From: JAXDBM01 sp963709485
GTDB lineage: Bacteria; Desulfobacterota; Syntrophia; Syntrophales; Fen-1087
Length of the DNA: 64,000 nt
Reading direction: 5' to 3'
NCBI GenBank assembly: GCA_963709485.1
Contig: CAVPWE010000001.1
Coordinates: forward strand, 434,001 to 498,000
A program made the position numbers and the translations under genes. Shown here in pieces: positions 15,118-23,452 of this stretch; the first letter of the stretch is position 1; every line of letters starts with the position of its first letter. The notes beneath the pieces were generated by a model that saw nothing but the letters and a program-made list of their open reading frames with translations, was not told the origin of the DNA and made no database searches.

Positions 15118-17703
15118 ATGCTTCACAAGATAGTTCAGGGTTTTTCCTTTGCGGCAAAAGGGCTTCAGCACAAGCTTTCTCTCGCCTTTGCCCTTTTTTT
15201 CCTCGTCCCCGCGCTGGGTTTCATCTACGTTGCCGTCCGGCACGGCATCCTGGTTGATGCCTATGCCGCGTGGTTCGCGGTTGCCCTGCTGGCCTCGTCA
15301 TTTCTGGGATACACGCTGATCCGGACGGTCTTTGACGAGATCCGCGCCACATCGAAAAACATCTCCGAAACACTGATCCGCGACATTGCCACGCTGAACG
15401 CACCCCCTGCGAAGGACGAAATCCAGAACATCGCCCGGTCCTTTCACGCTGTTGAAAATGAGCTGCTCACAACGTTCCGGAGACTGGACCGAAGGGCTGA
15501 GCAAATCTCGATCCTGAAGGAGCTGTCCGATCTCTGTTATGTCACGCTGGATGCCGACGATCTGTTTCATGTGACCCTGGAACGCGCCCTGAAGCTGGTC
15601 AACGCGGATATCGGATCGGTGCTGATCCTGGAAGAGCCGAAACGGGAGTTCTTTATCGTTCTGGCCGGCATCGGCCACGGCGGGATCCTGAAGAAGGGGG
15701 ATCGGATCGATTTTGCAGGCAGCATTGCCAAATATGCCGTCATCAACAAATCGCCGCTTCTGGTCGAGGATATCGAGAAGGACATCCGTTTCGGGCGCGA
15801 GAACCTTTCCAAATACGGGACGAAATCTTTCCTGTGCATGCCGTTGAAGGGGGTCCGTGAGGTGTTTGGCGTGCTGACCGTCTCGAGAAGAAGCCCGAGC
15901 GCTGCCTTCACGCAGGAGGATGCGGAGGTCCTGGCGCCGCTTTTGAGCAACGCCGCCTTCACCTACGATAACCTTGGACTGATGAAGAGAAACGGGGTGC
16001 AGGATCGCCATCTCCGGGTGACCGATCACGTTTATCACATCCTGGGATCCAGTCTTCGGGGCAGCGAGCTTTTTCACACCCTTTTAAAGCAGATGCGGGA
16101 GGATCTCCCTTTCGACCTGGCTGTCCTCCTGCATAGAGATGAGCATGTGCCCGACCGCATTGCCGTCCTGGAATTCTATTCGTCGCTGCCGACAACCCTG
16201 ACGAAGGGCGCCGAATTCCCCTATGCCGGTTCCGCAATCGACAAGGCGATCCGGCAGGAGAGCAGCCTTCTGATCGGCGACGTCCGGCACCTGACACATC
16301 CGCTGGAGCAGGATTTGTTCATCCGTCAGGGCATGAAATCGTGCTTTTTCTCCCCCTTGAAAGTGGATGGCCGTACGCGGGGGGTTCTGGCCCTGGGAGC
16401 CCTCCTGCCCGGGGCCCTGGGCGAAGCCGGCGAGCGGACAGGCCGCCTGTCCCGGCTGCTGGGGCTGGCCATTGAAAAGGACAGGCTATCCGCATCGGTC
16501 GTCAAGAGGGACCGGGAAATGGAATCGCTCACGCAGATCGGGAGCCTTCTGGCCGCTTCCACCTTCAACATGGACAAGGTCCTGAACCACACCATGAACA
16601 TGGTCCGGACGATCATGAACGTGGAAGCGGGATCCCTCATGCTTCTGGATAAGGATGAACTGGTTTTCCGGGACGCCTTCAACAGCCGGAAGGACATCCG
16701 CATCGATCTTCTTCAAAACATGCGGCTCAAGCTGGGGCAGGGGATTGCCGGCTATTCGGTCGCACGGGGCGAACCGGTCATCGTGAGGGATGTGAAGAAT
16801 TCCAGGCAGTTTTATGCCGAGATTGACCGGATGCTCGGCTTTGAAACCCGGTCCGTGCTGTGCGTGCCGCTTGTCTCCATGGGGAAGGTGACCGGCGCCA
16901 TCGAGGTGATCAACAAGCTGGACGGGGAATTCAACGACAGCGACCTCCACCTCCTGCATTCGATCGCAACCTCACTGAGCATTGCCATGGAAAATTCGAG
17001 GCTTTATCAGGAAACGCTTTCCATGGCCGCCAATGAAAAGGGCATCCGCGGCATGTTCCAGAAGTTTGTCCCCAAGGAAGTCGTCGACAAGATCGTCCAC
17101 GATGTGTCGGAGGAAAAGCTCGCGATCGACGAGCTCAAGACACTGACCCTGATGAATGTCGATATCCGCGGTTTCTCGGCCCTTGCCAAGGAACTGGGCC
17201 CGCACAAGACCGTGTCGATCCTCAACCGTTTTTTCACCGCCATGGGAGAGATCGTCTTCAAGCACGGCGGGATCGTGGACAAGTACCTGGGCGACGGCTT
17301 CCTGGCCCTCTTCGGTGCCCCGGTTTCGAGCGTCTACGACGCGGACCACGCGGTGGCGGCGGCGCTCGAAATGAAAACAGCCATTGCCGCCGTCAACAGA
17401 TATTTTGCCGGTGAGATCGAGGTTCCCCTCTCGATCGGCGTCAGCATTCACACGGGGGAGGCGGTGGTCGGGAACATCGGCTTCGAGAAGAAAATGGACT
17501 ATACCGTGATCGGGGATTCGGTCAATGTCGTCTTCCGGCTGCAGGATATGACCAAGTTCGCGCCCGACAGCATCGTCATGAGTGAACGAACCCTCCGGTC
17601 GGTGATGAAGCTGCGTCCGGACAGCCGTGAGATGGGCGTCTATGACGCCGGCGAGTCTCTGGGCAAGCTGAAGATTTACGAACTGCTGGGAATGGCGGAT
17701 TGA
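15118..17703 (+). CDS. membrane adenylate/guanylate cyclase (class III) with three GAF domains
   Basis: 861 aa. Two membrane helices (about 20-41 and 48-66) are followed by a HAMP-like linker and then three GAF domains at about 130-285, 305-455 and 465-620. A class III nucleotidyl cyclase domain occupies about 675-855. The metal-binding Asp residues are in NVDIRGFSALAKELG and DKYLGDGFLALFGAP. EKKMDYTVIGDSVNVVFRLQ holds the substrate-specifying positions plus the Asn and Arg that stabilise the transition state, so the domain looks active and cAMP-type. The GAF domains should sense small ligands or redox state. No partner regulator is next to it. Confidence 0.88.
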   Translation: MLHKIVQGFSFAAKGLQHKLSLAFALFFLVPALGFIYVAVRHGILVDAYAAWFAVALLASSFLGYTLIRTVFDEIRATSKNISETLIRDIATLNAPPAKDEIQNIARSFHAVENELLTTFRRLDRRAEQISILKELSDLCYVTLDADDLFHVTLERALKLVNADIGSVLILEEPKREFFIVLAGIGHGGILKKGDRIDFAGSIAKYAVINKSPLLVEDIEKDIRFGRENLSKYGTKSFLCMPLKGVREVFGVLTVSRRSPSAAFTQEDAEVLAPLLSNAAFTYDNLGLMKRNGVQDRHLRVTDHVYHILGSSLRGSELFHTLLKQMREDLPFDLAVLLHRDEHVPDRIAVLEFYSSLPTTLTKGAEFPYAGSAIDKAIRQESSLLIGDVRHLTHPLEQDLFIRQGMKSCFFSPLKVDGRTRGVLALGALLPGALGEAGERTGRLSRLLGLAIEKDRLSASVVKRDREMESLTQIGSLLAASTFNMDKVLNHTMNMVRTIMNVEAGSLMLLDKDELVFRDAFNSRKDIRIDLLQNMRLKLGQGIAGYSVARGEPVIVRDVKNSRQFYAEIDRMLGFETRSVLCVPLVSMGKVTGAIEVINKLDGEFNDSDLHLLHSIATSLSIAMENSRLYQETLSMAANEKGIRGMFQKFVPKEVVDKIVHDVSEEKLAIDELKTLTLMNVDIRGFSALAKELGPHKTVSILNRFFTAMGEIVFKHGGIVDKYLGDGFLALFGAPVSSVYDADHAVAAALEMKTAIAAVNRYFAGEIEVPLSIGVSIHTGEAVVGNIGFEKKMDYTVIGDSVNVVFRLQDMTKFAPDSIVMSERTLRSVMKLRPDSREMGVYDAGESLGKLKIYELLGMAD

Positions 17704-17719
17704 GGCGGGTGAAGGGTTT

Positions 17720-18151
17720 TCATGTCGCCGGTCCGAGAAAGGGAAGGGGGGTCTCCTTCCGGTAGACCAGTGCCTGGCAGGAAGCGACAAGCCGATTTTC
17801 GCCATCGGTCACCCGGATGTCATAGACGGCGGTTTTGCGGGTCCGGTTCAGCTCCTTTGCCTCGGCGGTCAGCCTCGCCCCGGCGGGCGGGGATGACAGG
17901 TAGCTGATGTTCATATTGAGAGCCACGGCCATGGTGCCGTGAGAGTTGGAGGCGGTCTCGAAAGCCTCGTCGATCAGGGCGAACAGGGCCCCGCCGTGGG
18001 CCATTCCGAAGATGTTCTCCATGTCGGGGGTGAAATCCATCTCGACTTTCGCGTAACCGGATTCCAGCGCGATCAGCTTCAGCCCGAATTTTTCCGCAAA
18101 AGGTTCCTTCCGCACCTGCCTGAAAATCGCGACTCTGACCCGTTCGTCCAT
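17720..18151 (-). CDS. PaaI-family hotdog thioesterase
   Basis: 143 aa, typical hotdog length. The signature NIFGMAHGGALFALIDEAFE (about 47-66) contains the catalytic Asp/Glu region of PaaI/YbgC-like acyl-CoA thioesterases. MNISYLSSPPAGARLTAEAK is the central strand pair. It hydrolyses CoA thioesters, often aromatic ones, to free CoA. It lies head-to-tail before the MBL gene on the same strand, about 50 bases apart, and ends convergent to the cyclase. Confidence 0.88.
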   Translation of the reverse strand: MDERVRVAIFRQVRKEPFAEKFGLKLIALESGYAKVEMDFTPDMENIFGMAHGGALFALIDEAFETASNSHGTMAVALNMNISYLSSPPAGARLTAEAKELNRTRKTAVYDIRVTDGENRLVASCQALVYRKETPLPFLGPAT

Positions 18152-18201
18152 GATTTCCTGTCTCCCGGAGCCCCTGGCGCCATGCTCTTAAAGCGAACCG
18201 G

Positions 18202-19083
18202 TCAGCGCTTCTCCGCAACCGCACGGACCTTCGCCTGGAGGTTGATCAGATAGGGCCGCTCCTCCTGCAGGATGGCCCCCGTTTCCTGGTAGTCTTCCCT
18301 GAAAATCCTCTGCACGACGGCCTCCGTGTCGCCGTTTCGCTCATGCAGGCAGTCTTCGATCCTCACCCGGAAGGCCCTTGTCCTTTCAATCGATTTTGCG
18401 ATGTACCCCTTTGCATCTGCGCCCGTGAGCGTAAAGTAATGGCCCATCATCAGGATCTCCGGCTCGAGGGCGGCCAGTTTTTCGAGAGAGTGGAGGTAGT
18501 CCCTGTAGCTCGACAGAAACTCGGGGTGGATGGTCATGTTCCGGTCATAGACGCCGGCCGCCTCGCCGGTGATCAGGGCCCTGAATTTCCGAATGTAAAA
18601 GCAGACCGAATCGCGCGTATGGCCGGGCGTGGCGATCACCCTGAAATCGAGGCCGCCGCCGGGATCGATTTCCATGCCGTCGCGGAGAACGATCTCGACA
18701 TTCAGGCCGTCGAAAGAGACATCCTCGTCAGGATTCCTTTTCTCGAAATGTTCGCTCAGGCTCCGGATCAGCGAGACGGCGCCGGGCTTCCTGAACGTAT
18801 CGGCGGCAAGCGGGTGGGCGCCGGTTTGAAGATGGCCGATCTTTCGCTTCAGGAAGGGGCCGGCCCCGCAGTGGTCGAAATGGGAGTGGGTCAGAAAATT
18901 GAAGCACAGCCGCTTCTCATCGCCGAGACGGCTTTTCAGCCCCTCGATGTAACGGGGTCCCATGAAGGTCATACCGGCATCGAAGAGGGCGGGCCGCTCG
19001 CCGATCAGGAGAAACGCCGGCAGTTCGGGCATTCCGATGGCGCACAGTCCCTCCGCGATTTCTCCCCTGCTCTGAACAATCAT
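18202..19083 (-). CDS. MBL-fold hydrolase (glyoxalase II-like)
   Basis: 293 aa with the start at ATG 19083, chosen because AAAGAGG lies just upstream; a longer frame begins at 19146 without a ribosome site. Motifs: LFDAGMTFMGPRY, the zinc motif THSHFDHCGAG (about 70-80), ATPGHTRDSVCFYI (about 154-167), TGEAAGVYD and MGHYFTLTGA with the last His. The layout fits the glyoxalase II/quinolone-response branch. Substrate unknown; the neighbouring thioesterase suggests thioester or glutathione-like chemistry, but that is inference. Confidence 0.82.
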   Translation of the reverse strand: MIVQSRGEIAEGLCAIGMPELPAFLLIGERPALFDAGMTFMGPRYIEGLKSRLGDEKRLCFNFLTHSHFDHCGAGPFLKRKIGHLQTGAHPLAADTFRKPGAVSLIRSLSEHFEKRNPDEDVSFDGLNVEIVLRDGMEIDPGGGLDFRVIATPGHTRDSVCFYIRKFRALITGEAAGVYDRNMTIHPEFLSSYRDYLHSLEKLAALEPEILMMGHYFTLTGADAKGYIAKSIERTRAFRVRIEDCLHERNGDTEAVVQRIFREDYQETGAILQEERPYLINLQAKVRAVAEKR

Positions 19084-19534
19084 GGCAATCCTCTTTACGA
19101 CGGACGCGGGATTTTTCCCGTGCTGGAAGGGGTGAATCATATTCAAAAAGAACCTTCAAATCAAGCGTCGAAATGCCGCCGGAAAATCGGCGCATATCGG
19201 AGCGGTTCGCCGCCGCCGTGTGTGTATTTTTTTCACAAGTGGATAGGGCAACTGTGTAATTTTTATCCACACGAGGATCCCCTGCGGCTGCGCTGGCTTT
19301 TTCCTGAACTGACGATTGTCTCGTTAATCCGGTGTGTTGCCATTGGCATAGGGTAGTTGGCACTTCTCTTGCAAAAATAATGGATGAGGGCTAAAATATA
19401 ATAAAAATCTCGTTGAACCAAGGTAAAACGCAGTTCCCGGCAGCATGTACCTTATTCAAGTGAAGAGGGGAGCGACGACAATGATGATTCCGAATGGCAG
19501 AAAGACGGAAGACAGACAAGGAGGGGGGCGCCGG
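19084..19534. other. intergenic region before the lipoprotein gene
   Basis: 451 bases. It contains the sigma-54 promoter listed separately and a purine-rich stretch. No protein-coding frame with a ribosome site is visible. An in-frame ATG at 19481 could extend the lipoprotein gene but would spoil its signal peptide. Confidence 0.5.
19357..19373 (+). promoter_or_regulatory. sigma-54 (RpoN) promoter
   Basis: TTGGCACTTCTCTTGCA has the invariant GG (-24) and GC (-12) exactly ten bases apart and matches the TGGCAC/TTGCA consensus almost perfectly. It points towards the lipoprotein gene, whose start is about 160 bases downstream. An enhancer-binding activator would be required; none is encoded nearby. 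Confidence 0.75.
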
Positions 19535-20108
19535 GTGTTCCGCGCCGGTTTGCGGCTCCTATTTCTTATGATCGCGCTTTCCGCTGGCCGGATGCTATCC
19601 GGCGGCCTATAATCAGCCGGTCTCGGGACCCGTGCCCGCGCAGCCCGGAACGGCCCCGAAGGCCCGCATCACACAGCTTTACTTTTACCCGAAGGCGGGC
19701 CAGAGCCAGGAGCGTCAGTCCCGGGACCACTATGAATGCTACAACTGGGCCGTGAAACAGACGCACTTCGACCCCAGCCAGTCCCAGGTTCCACCCGTGC
19801 AGCGCGTCCGGGTTGTCCCGATGCCGCCGCCCGGTCACGATACGGCCGTGCTGGCCGTCGCGGGCGCGGTGCTTGGCGCGCTGATCGGCGGGCCGAGGCA
19901 TGCCGGAGAAGGCGCACTGATCGGAGCAGCCGGGGGGGCTTTCACTGGTGCCGTGTCGGACGCGTCACGGCAGCAGTACGCCCAGCAGATGGAGGAAGCC
20001 TATGCGGGGCGAGACCGGTCTCTCGAAATTCAATATCATGCGAAGGAACTCGATTTCCGCCGCGCCATGTCCGCATGCCTCGAAGGACGGGGCTACAGCG
20101 TGCAGTGA
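19535..20108 (+). CDS. glycine-zipper lipoprotein, reading frame broken by one base
   Basis: GTG at 19535 follows AAGGAGGGGGG and begins a lipoprotein signal (MFRAGLRLLFLMIAL). One base too many in TTT at 19578-19580 throws the frame to a stop. Removing it gives a perfect lipobox, LPLAGC, running into the open frame that ends at 20108 (190 aa in all). The mature part has YFYPKAGQSQERQSRD, HYECYNWAVKQTHFDPSQ, a Gly/Ala-zipper (AVAGAVLGALIGG, then GAAGGAFTGAVSD) and a C-terminal MSACLEGRGYSVQ. The same YPxxGQS, YEC and CLxGRGY blocks recur in the next gene. Envelope role likely; exact function unknown. The shift is either an assembly error or real decay. Confidence 0.7.
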
Positions 20109-20150
20109 AGGCGGCGGGTAGTTTCATTCGATTTCAGGGAGGAAACAGGA

Positions 20151-20972
20151 ATGTTGCATCCAGATAGCGGAAAAGGGGGCTTTACGTTCGGATTGGCGGC
20201 GGTTTTTCTGACGGGAACCCTGTTGTTCGCGTTCGCGCAGCCGGCGAGCGCGGATGATCGCGGGCCCCGCCCGGAGCAGTTCCGGCAGTATCGGGAACCG
20301 CCTGCGCGCCCGGTTCCACCGCCCGCGCCGCATCAGACGCCGCGTGTCAGCCAGACTCCACCGCCCCGGCAGCTCAAGGCACCGCCTCCGGGCCCGGTTC
20401 GGCCCGGACATTACATGGATTCGCGCTATCGTCACGACCGTCCCTACCCGGCGCGCGGCCGCTACATTCAGAGGCTGCCCCGCGACCACCGGGTGATTGT
20501 TCACGGCAGGACGCGCTACTACTACCACAGCGGCGTCTGGTACCGCCCGTATGGGCCCCGCTTCGCCGTTGTCGCGCCTCCTTTCGGACTGGTCGTTCCC
20601 TACCTGCCGCCCTACTATGCGACGGTCTGGTTCGGCGGGATCCCTTACTACTATGCCAATGAAATCTATTACACGCGCGTGCCGAGCGGCTATGCCATCG
20701 TCGAACCGCCGGGCGGCGAAGCCAGTGAAACGCCGCCGCCGGAGGTTGAGACAGCCATGGGCGAGCTTTTCATCTACCCCCGCCAGGGTCAGAGCGAAGA
20801 GCAGCAGGCGAAGGATCGTTATGAGTGCCATGCCTGGGCCGTCCAGCAGACCGGCTACGACCCCACCCGGCCCCGCGAGGGCGATCTTGCGGATTCTTCG
20901 GGCCGGAAGCGCGAAGAATATCAGCGGGCAATGGGCGCCTGCCTCGACGGCCGCGGTTATACCGTAAAGTAG
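20151..20972 (+). CDS. secreted DUF6515-like protein
   Basis: 273 aa. A signal peptide (cleavage near AQPASA, about residue 36) is followed by a Pro/Arg-rich segment. Next is a Tyr-rich core (RYYYHSGVWYRPYGPR, VPYLPPYYATVWFGGIPYYY, YTRVPSGYAIVEPP) typical of DUF6515 proteins. The C-terminal 70 residues (LFIYPRQGQSEEQQAKDRYE, CHAWAVQQTGYDP, AMGACLDGRGYTVK) repeat the domain of the upstream lipoprotein. It lies 42 bases after that gene and probably shares its sigma-54 promoter. Function unknown; envelope stress or surface role is a guess. Confidence 0.75.
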   Translation: MLHPDSGKGGFTFGLAAVFLTGTLLFAFAQPASADDRGPRPEQFRQYREPPARPVPPPAPHQTPRVSQTPPPRQLKAPPPGPVRPGHYMDSRYRHDRPYPARGRYIQRLPRDHRVIVHGRTRYYYHSGVWYRPYGPRFAVVAPPFGLVVPYLPPYYATVWFGGIPYYYANEIYYTRVPSGYAIVEPPGGEASETPPPEVETAMGELFIYPRQGQSEEQQAKDRYECHAWAVQQTGYDPTRPREGDLADSSGRKREEYQRAMGACLDGRGYTVK

Positions 20973-21109
20973 CCGGCGCTGGCCGGTCCCTGCCGGTGCG
21001 GATCGAAAATTTTGATTGGCAGAAGTTTTTTCTGAAATTTTTCTTGACAGGGCCCTGTTATTGTGGTTGCCTGTCTGCGAAAATCTGAAGTCAGGAGATT
21101 CATTGCAAC

Positions 21110-21211
21110 ATGTCGGGCGGTAAAAGCGGTCAATCCGGAAGAAGCTTTAAGAGCTGGTACAGCTATTATTATTTTTGCCCACCGGTCTGCCCGACGCTCA
21201 GGAGGACTTAA
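21110..21211 (+). CDS. aro operon leader peptide (attenuation)
   Basis: A 33-codon frame, ATG at 21110 to TAA at 21211. The peptide starts MSGGKSGQSGRSF and continues KSWYSYYYFCPPVCP. Seven of ten codons between positions 13 and 22 are Phe, Trp or Tyr (F13, W16, Y17, Y19-21, F22). GGAG lies about 12 bases upstream. Two terminator hairpins follow before the DAHP synthase gene. The design is that of a transcription-attenuation leader: ribosome stalling at aromatic codons, when any charged aromatic tRNA is scarce, should prevent termination. The start of its own coding RNA (GTCGGGC) can pair with the end (GCCCGAC), a possible ribosome-sensitive helix. Confidence 0.82.
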   Translation: MSGGKSGQSGRSFKSWYSYYYFCPPVCPTLRRT

Positions 21212-21233
21212 AGGAATTTAAATCATCAAACGG

Positions 21234-21272
21234 AGCCAGGGGTAGATCGAAAGAAGCTACCCCTGGCTTTTT
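21234..21272 (+). terminator. aro operon attenuator terminator 1
   Basis: AGCCAGGGGTAG pairs perfectly with CTACCCCTGGCT (12 bp, 11-base loop) and is followed by TTTTTGCTTTT, 22 bases after the leader-peptide stop. Confidence 0.85.
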
Positions 21273-21279
21273 GCTTTTC

Positions 21280-21319
21280 AGGGCCGTGGTAGCCGATTGT
21301 ACCACGGCCCTTTCTTTTT
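21280..21319 (+). terminator. aro operon attenuator terminator 2
   Basis: AGGGCCGTGGTA pairs perfectly with TACCACGGCCCT around an 8-base loop, followed by TTCTTTTT and then the GGAGG of the DAHP synthase gene. It may act as a second attenuator or mask the ribosome site. Confidence 0.75.
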
Positions 21320-21332
21320 GGAGGAAGCAGTC

Positions 21333-22361
21333 ATGATCATCATTATGAAGAAAAATGCAACGGAATCCCAGGTTGACCGCATCGTGGAGTGGATTGAGTC
21401 GGTCGGCTACAGCGCGCACCTGTCCCGCGGCGTGGAACGCACCATCGTCGGCGCCGTGGGGGATGACAGGGGGAAGACCCAGTTGAAATCCGCTGAATTC
21501 CTCCCCGGCGTCGACAAGGTCATGCCGATCCTCAAACCCTACAAGCTCGCCAGCCGGGAAGTGCGTGAAGGCAACACGGTCATCCGGGTCGGAGACCTTG
21601 CCATCGGAGGACCGGATTTCATCGTCATGGCCGGCCCCTGCTCCGTTGAAAGCGAGGAGCAGTTGATGGCATCGGCCTATATCGCGAAGAAAGCCGGCGC
21701 CCATATTCTGCGCGGCGGGGCCTACAAGCCCAGGACGTCGCCGTACAGCTTCCAGGGCATGGCCGAGGAGGGGCTGAAGCTCCTGAAGAAAGTCCGGGAA
21801 AGGACGGGCCTGCCGGTCGTGACGGAAGTCATGAGCACAGCAGACGTCGATCTGGTGGAGTCTTACGCGGACATCCTGCAGATCGGCGCCAGGAATGTTC
21901 AGAATTTTGCCCTGCTGAAGGAGGTGGGCCGGGCAAGCAAGCCGGTTTTGCTGAAGCGCGGTCTGATGACCACCATCGAGGAGCTGCTCATGTCGGCGGA
22001 ATACATCCTGTCGGAGGGGAACGAACAGGTCATCCTCTGTGAGCGCGGCATTCGGACTTTCGAGACGGCGACGCGCAACACCCTCGATATCAGCGCCGTT
22101 CCCGTCCTGAAGGAACTGACCCATCTGCCGGTGATCATCGATCCCAGCCATGCCGCCGGATATTCCCGGTACGTGATTCCGCTGACCCGGGCCGCCGTCG
22201 CCGTCGGCGCGGACGGACTGATCGTGGAGGTCCATCCGGAACCCGAAAAGGCCTTTTCGGACGGCGCCCAGTCGCTGCGGCCGGAGCAGTTTTACCAGAT
22301 GATGGAGGAGGTCCGGGTCATGGAAAAAATAATGAAAGAAAAAATCAGGGTGCTGCAATGA
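21333..22361 (+). CDS. aroF: 3-deoxy-7-phosphoheptulonate (DAHP) synthase, type I-beta
   Basis: 342 aa. It condenses PEP and erythrose-4-phosphate, the first step of the shikimate pathway. An N-terminal ferredoxin-like regulatory domain (about 1-70, IVEWIESVGYSAHLSRG) precedes the TIM barrel, as in Thermotoga-type enzymes; this domain commonly binds Tyr or Phe for feedback control. Barrel motifs: MAGPCSVESEEQ (about 93-104), GGAYKPRTSPYSFQG, QIGARNVQNF, LLKRGLMTTIEE, IDPSHAAGYSR and DGLIVEVHPEPEKAFSDG. The ATG at 21333 follows GGAGGAAG; an upstream TTG frame lies in the terminator hairpin. Overlaps aroB by four bases. Confidence 0.95.
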   Translation: MIIIMKKNATESQVDRIVEWIESVGYSAHLSRGVERTIVGAVGDDRGKTQLKSAEFLPGVDKVMPILKPYKLASREVREGNTVIRVGDLAIGGPDFIVMAGPCSVESEEQLMASAYIAKKAGAHILRGGAYKPRTSPYSFQGMAEEGLKLLKKVRERTGLPVVTEVMSTADVDLVESYADILQIGARNVQNFALLKEVGRASKPVLLKRGLMTTIEELLMSAEYILSEGNEQVILCERGIRTFETATRNTLDISAVPVLKELTHLPVIIDPSHAAGYSRYVIPLTRAAVAVGADGLIVEVHPEPEKAFSDGAQSLRPEQFYQMMEEVRVMEKIMKEKIRVLQ

Positions 22362-23452
22362 ACAAGATCAGACTGAATCTGGACCGGAAAACGGTGAGAA
22401 GCTACGACATTCATGTCGGCCATGATATCATGGACCGTGCAGGGCTGCTCCTGGCGAAAAACAACTGGGCATCACGGTACGTGATCATCTCCGACTCCCG
22501 CGTGGCGTCGCTTTACGGGGAAGAAATCCTCGGTCTCCTGCGGCGGATGGACCTGAAGGTCGATCTGATCGAATTTCCGGAAGGGGAGGCGTCGAAGACG
22601 ATCCGCACCTGCCTCGAGGTCATGGAAAAGATGGCCGCGCTCGGCGCGGACCGGACATCCGCCGTTATTGCGCTGGGCGGGGGCGTCACGGGTGATGTGG
22701 CCGGCTTCACCGCCTCGATCTTCATGAGGGGGATCCCATGCATCCAGATTCCCACCACGCTGCTGGCTCAGGTCGACAGCAGCATCGGGGGCAAGACCGG
22801 TGTTGATACGGCGGCGGGAAAGAACTTCATCGGGACTTTTCATCAGCCCAAGGCCGTGTTTTCCGACATTTCCTTCCTGAAGACGCTGCCGGAAGCGGAG
22901 ATTCAAAACGGCCTGGCCGAGATCGTGAAGTACGGGATCATCGAATCCCCGGAGATTCTGGACCTCCTCGATGAACAGGCGGCGCCGCTGATGCGCCGGG
23001 ACGCGGCGTTTCTGGAGAGCCTGGTTGTGAAGTGCTGCCGGATCAAGAAGGGGATCATCGAACTGGATGAGAAGGACACGGGGCTCCGCCGGATCCTCAA
23101 TTTCGGCCACACTGTCGGCCATGCCGTCGAGGCCGAGTCCGGCTACAGCATCTCGCACGGGGATGCCGTAGCCATCGGCATGACGGCCGCCGTTTGCATT
23201 TCGGCGCGGATGCAGTATCTCCCCGCGGAAGACCGTGAAAGGATCCTGTCGCTCATGCGAAAGCTGGGGCTTGCCGACCGCGTCCCGCGGGGCATGGATG
23301 TGGAGGGGATCCTGTCCCGGCTGAAGAGGGACAAGAAGAAGCAGGGCAGTGCGGTTCACTTCGTTCTGCTCAAGCGGCCGGGAATGCCCTTCATGAACGG
23401 GGGCGTGCCCGCGCCGCTGATCCGGGAAACCATCGAAGGACTGAGAGGATGA
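22358..23452 (+). CDS. aroB: 3-dehydroquinate synthase
   Basis: 364 aa. It converts DAHP to 3-dehydroquinate with NAD and a divalent metal. Motifs: FPEGEASKT (NAD pocket), ALGGGVTGDVAGFTASIFMR (about 105-124), PTTLLAQVDSSIGGKTGVDT, NGLAEIVKYG, and the metal-binding Glu and His residues in NFGHTVGHAVE and SHGDAVAIGM. Start ATGA overlaps the stop of the DAHP synthase gene, and its own stop overlaps pheA, so translation is probably coupled. Confidence 0.96.
   Translation: MNKIRLNLDRKTVRSYDIHVGHDIMDRAGLLLAKNNWASRYVIISDSRVASLYGEEILGLLRRMDLKVDLIEFPEGEASKTIRTCLEVMEKMAALGADRTSAVIALGGGVTGDVAGFTASIFMRGIPCIQIPTTLLAQVDSSIGGKTGVDTAAGKNFIGTFHQPKAVFSDISFLKTLPEAEIQNGLAEIVKYGIIESPEILDLLDEQAAPLMRRDAAFLESLVVKCCRIKKGIIELDEKDTGLRRILNFGHTVGHAVEAESGYSISHGDAVAIGMTAAVCISARMQYLPAEDRERILSLMRKLGLADRVPRGMDVEGILSRLKRDKKKQGSAVHFVLLKRPGMPFMNGGVPAPLIRETIEGLRG

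Noticed and set aside
21044..21064. TTGACA followed by TATTGT as the aro operon promoter.
   Set aside because: The two hexamers are only nine bases apart; no good -10 lies 16-18 bases from TTGACA, so the promoter is left unassigned.
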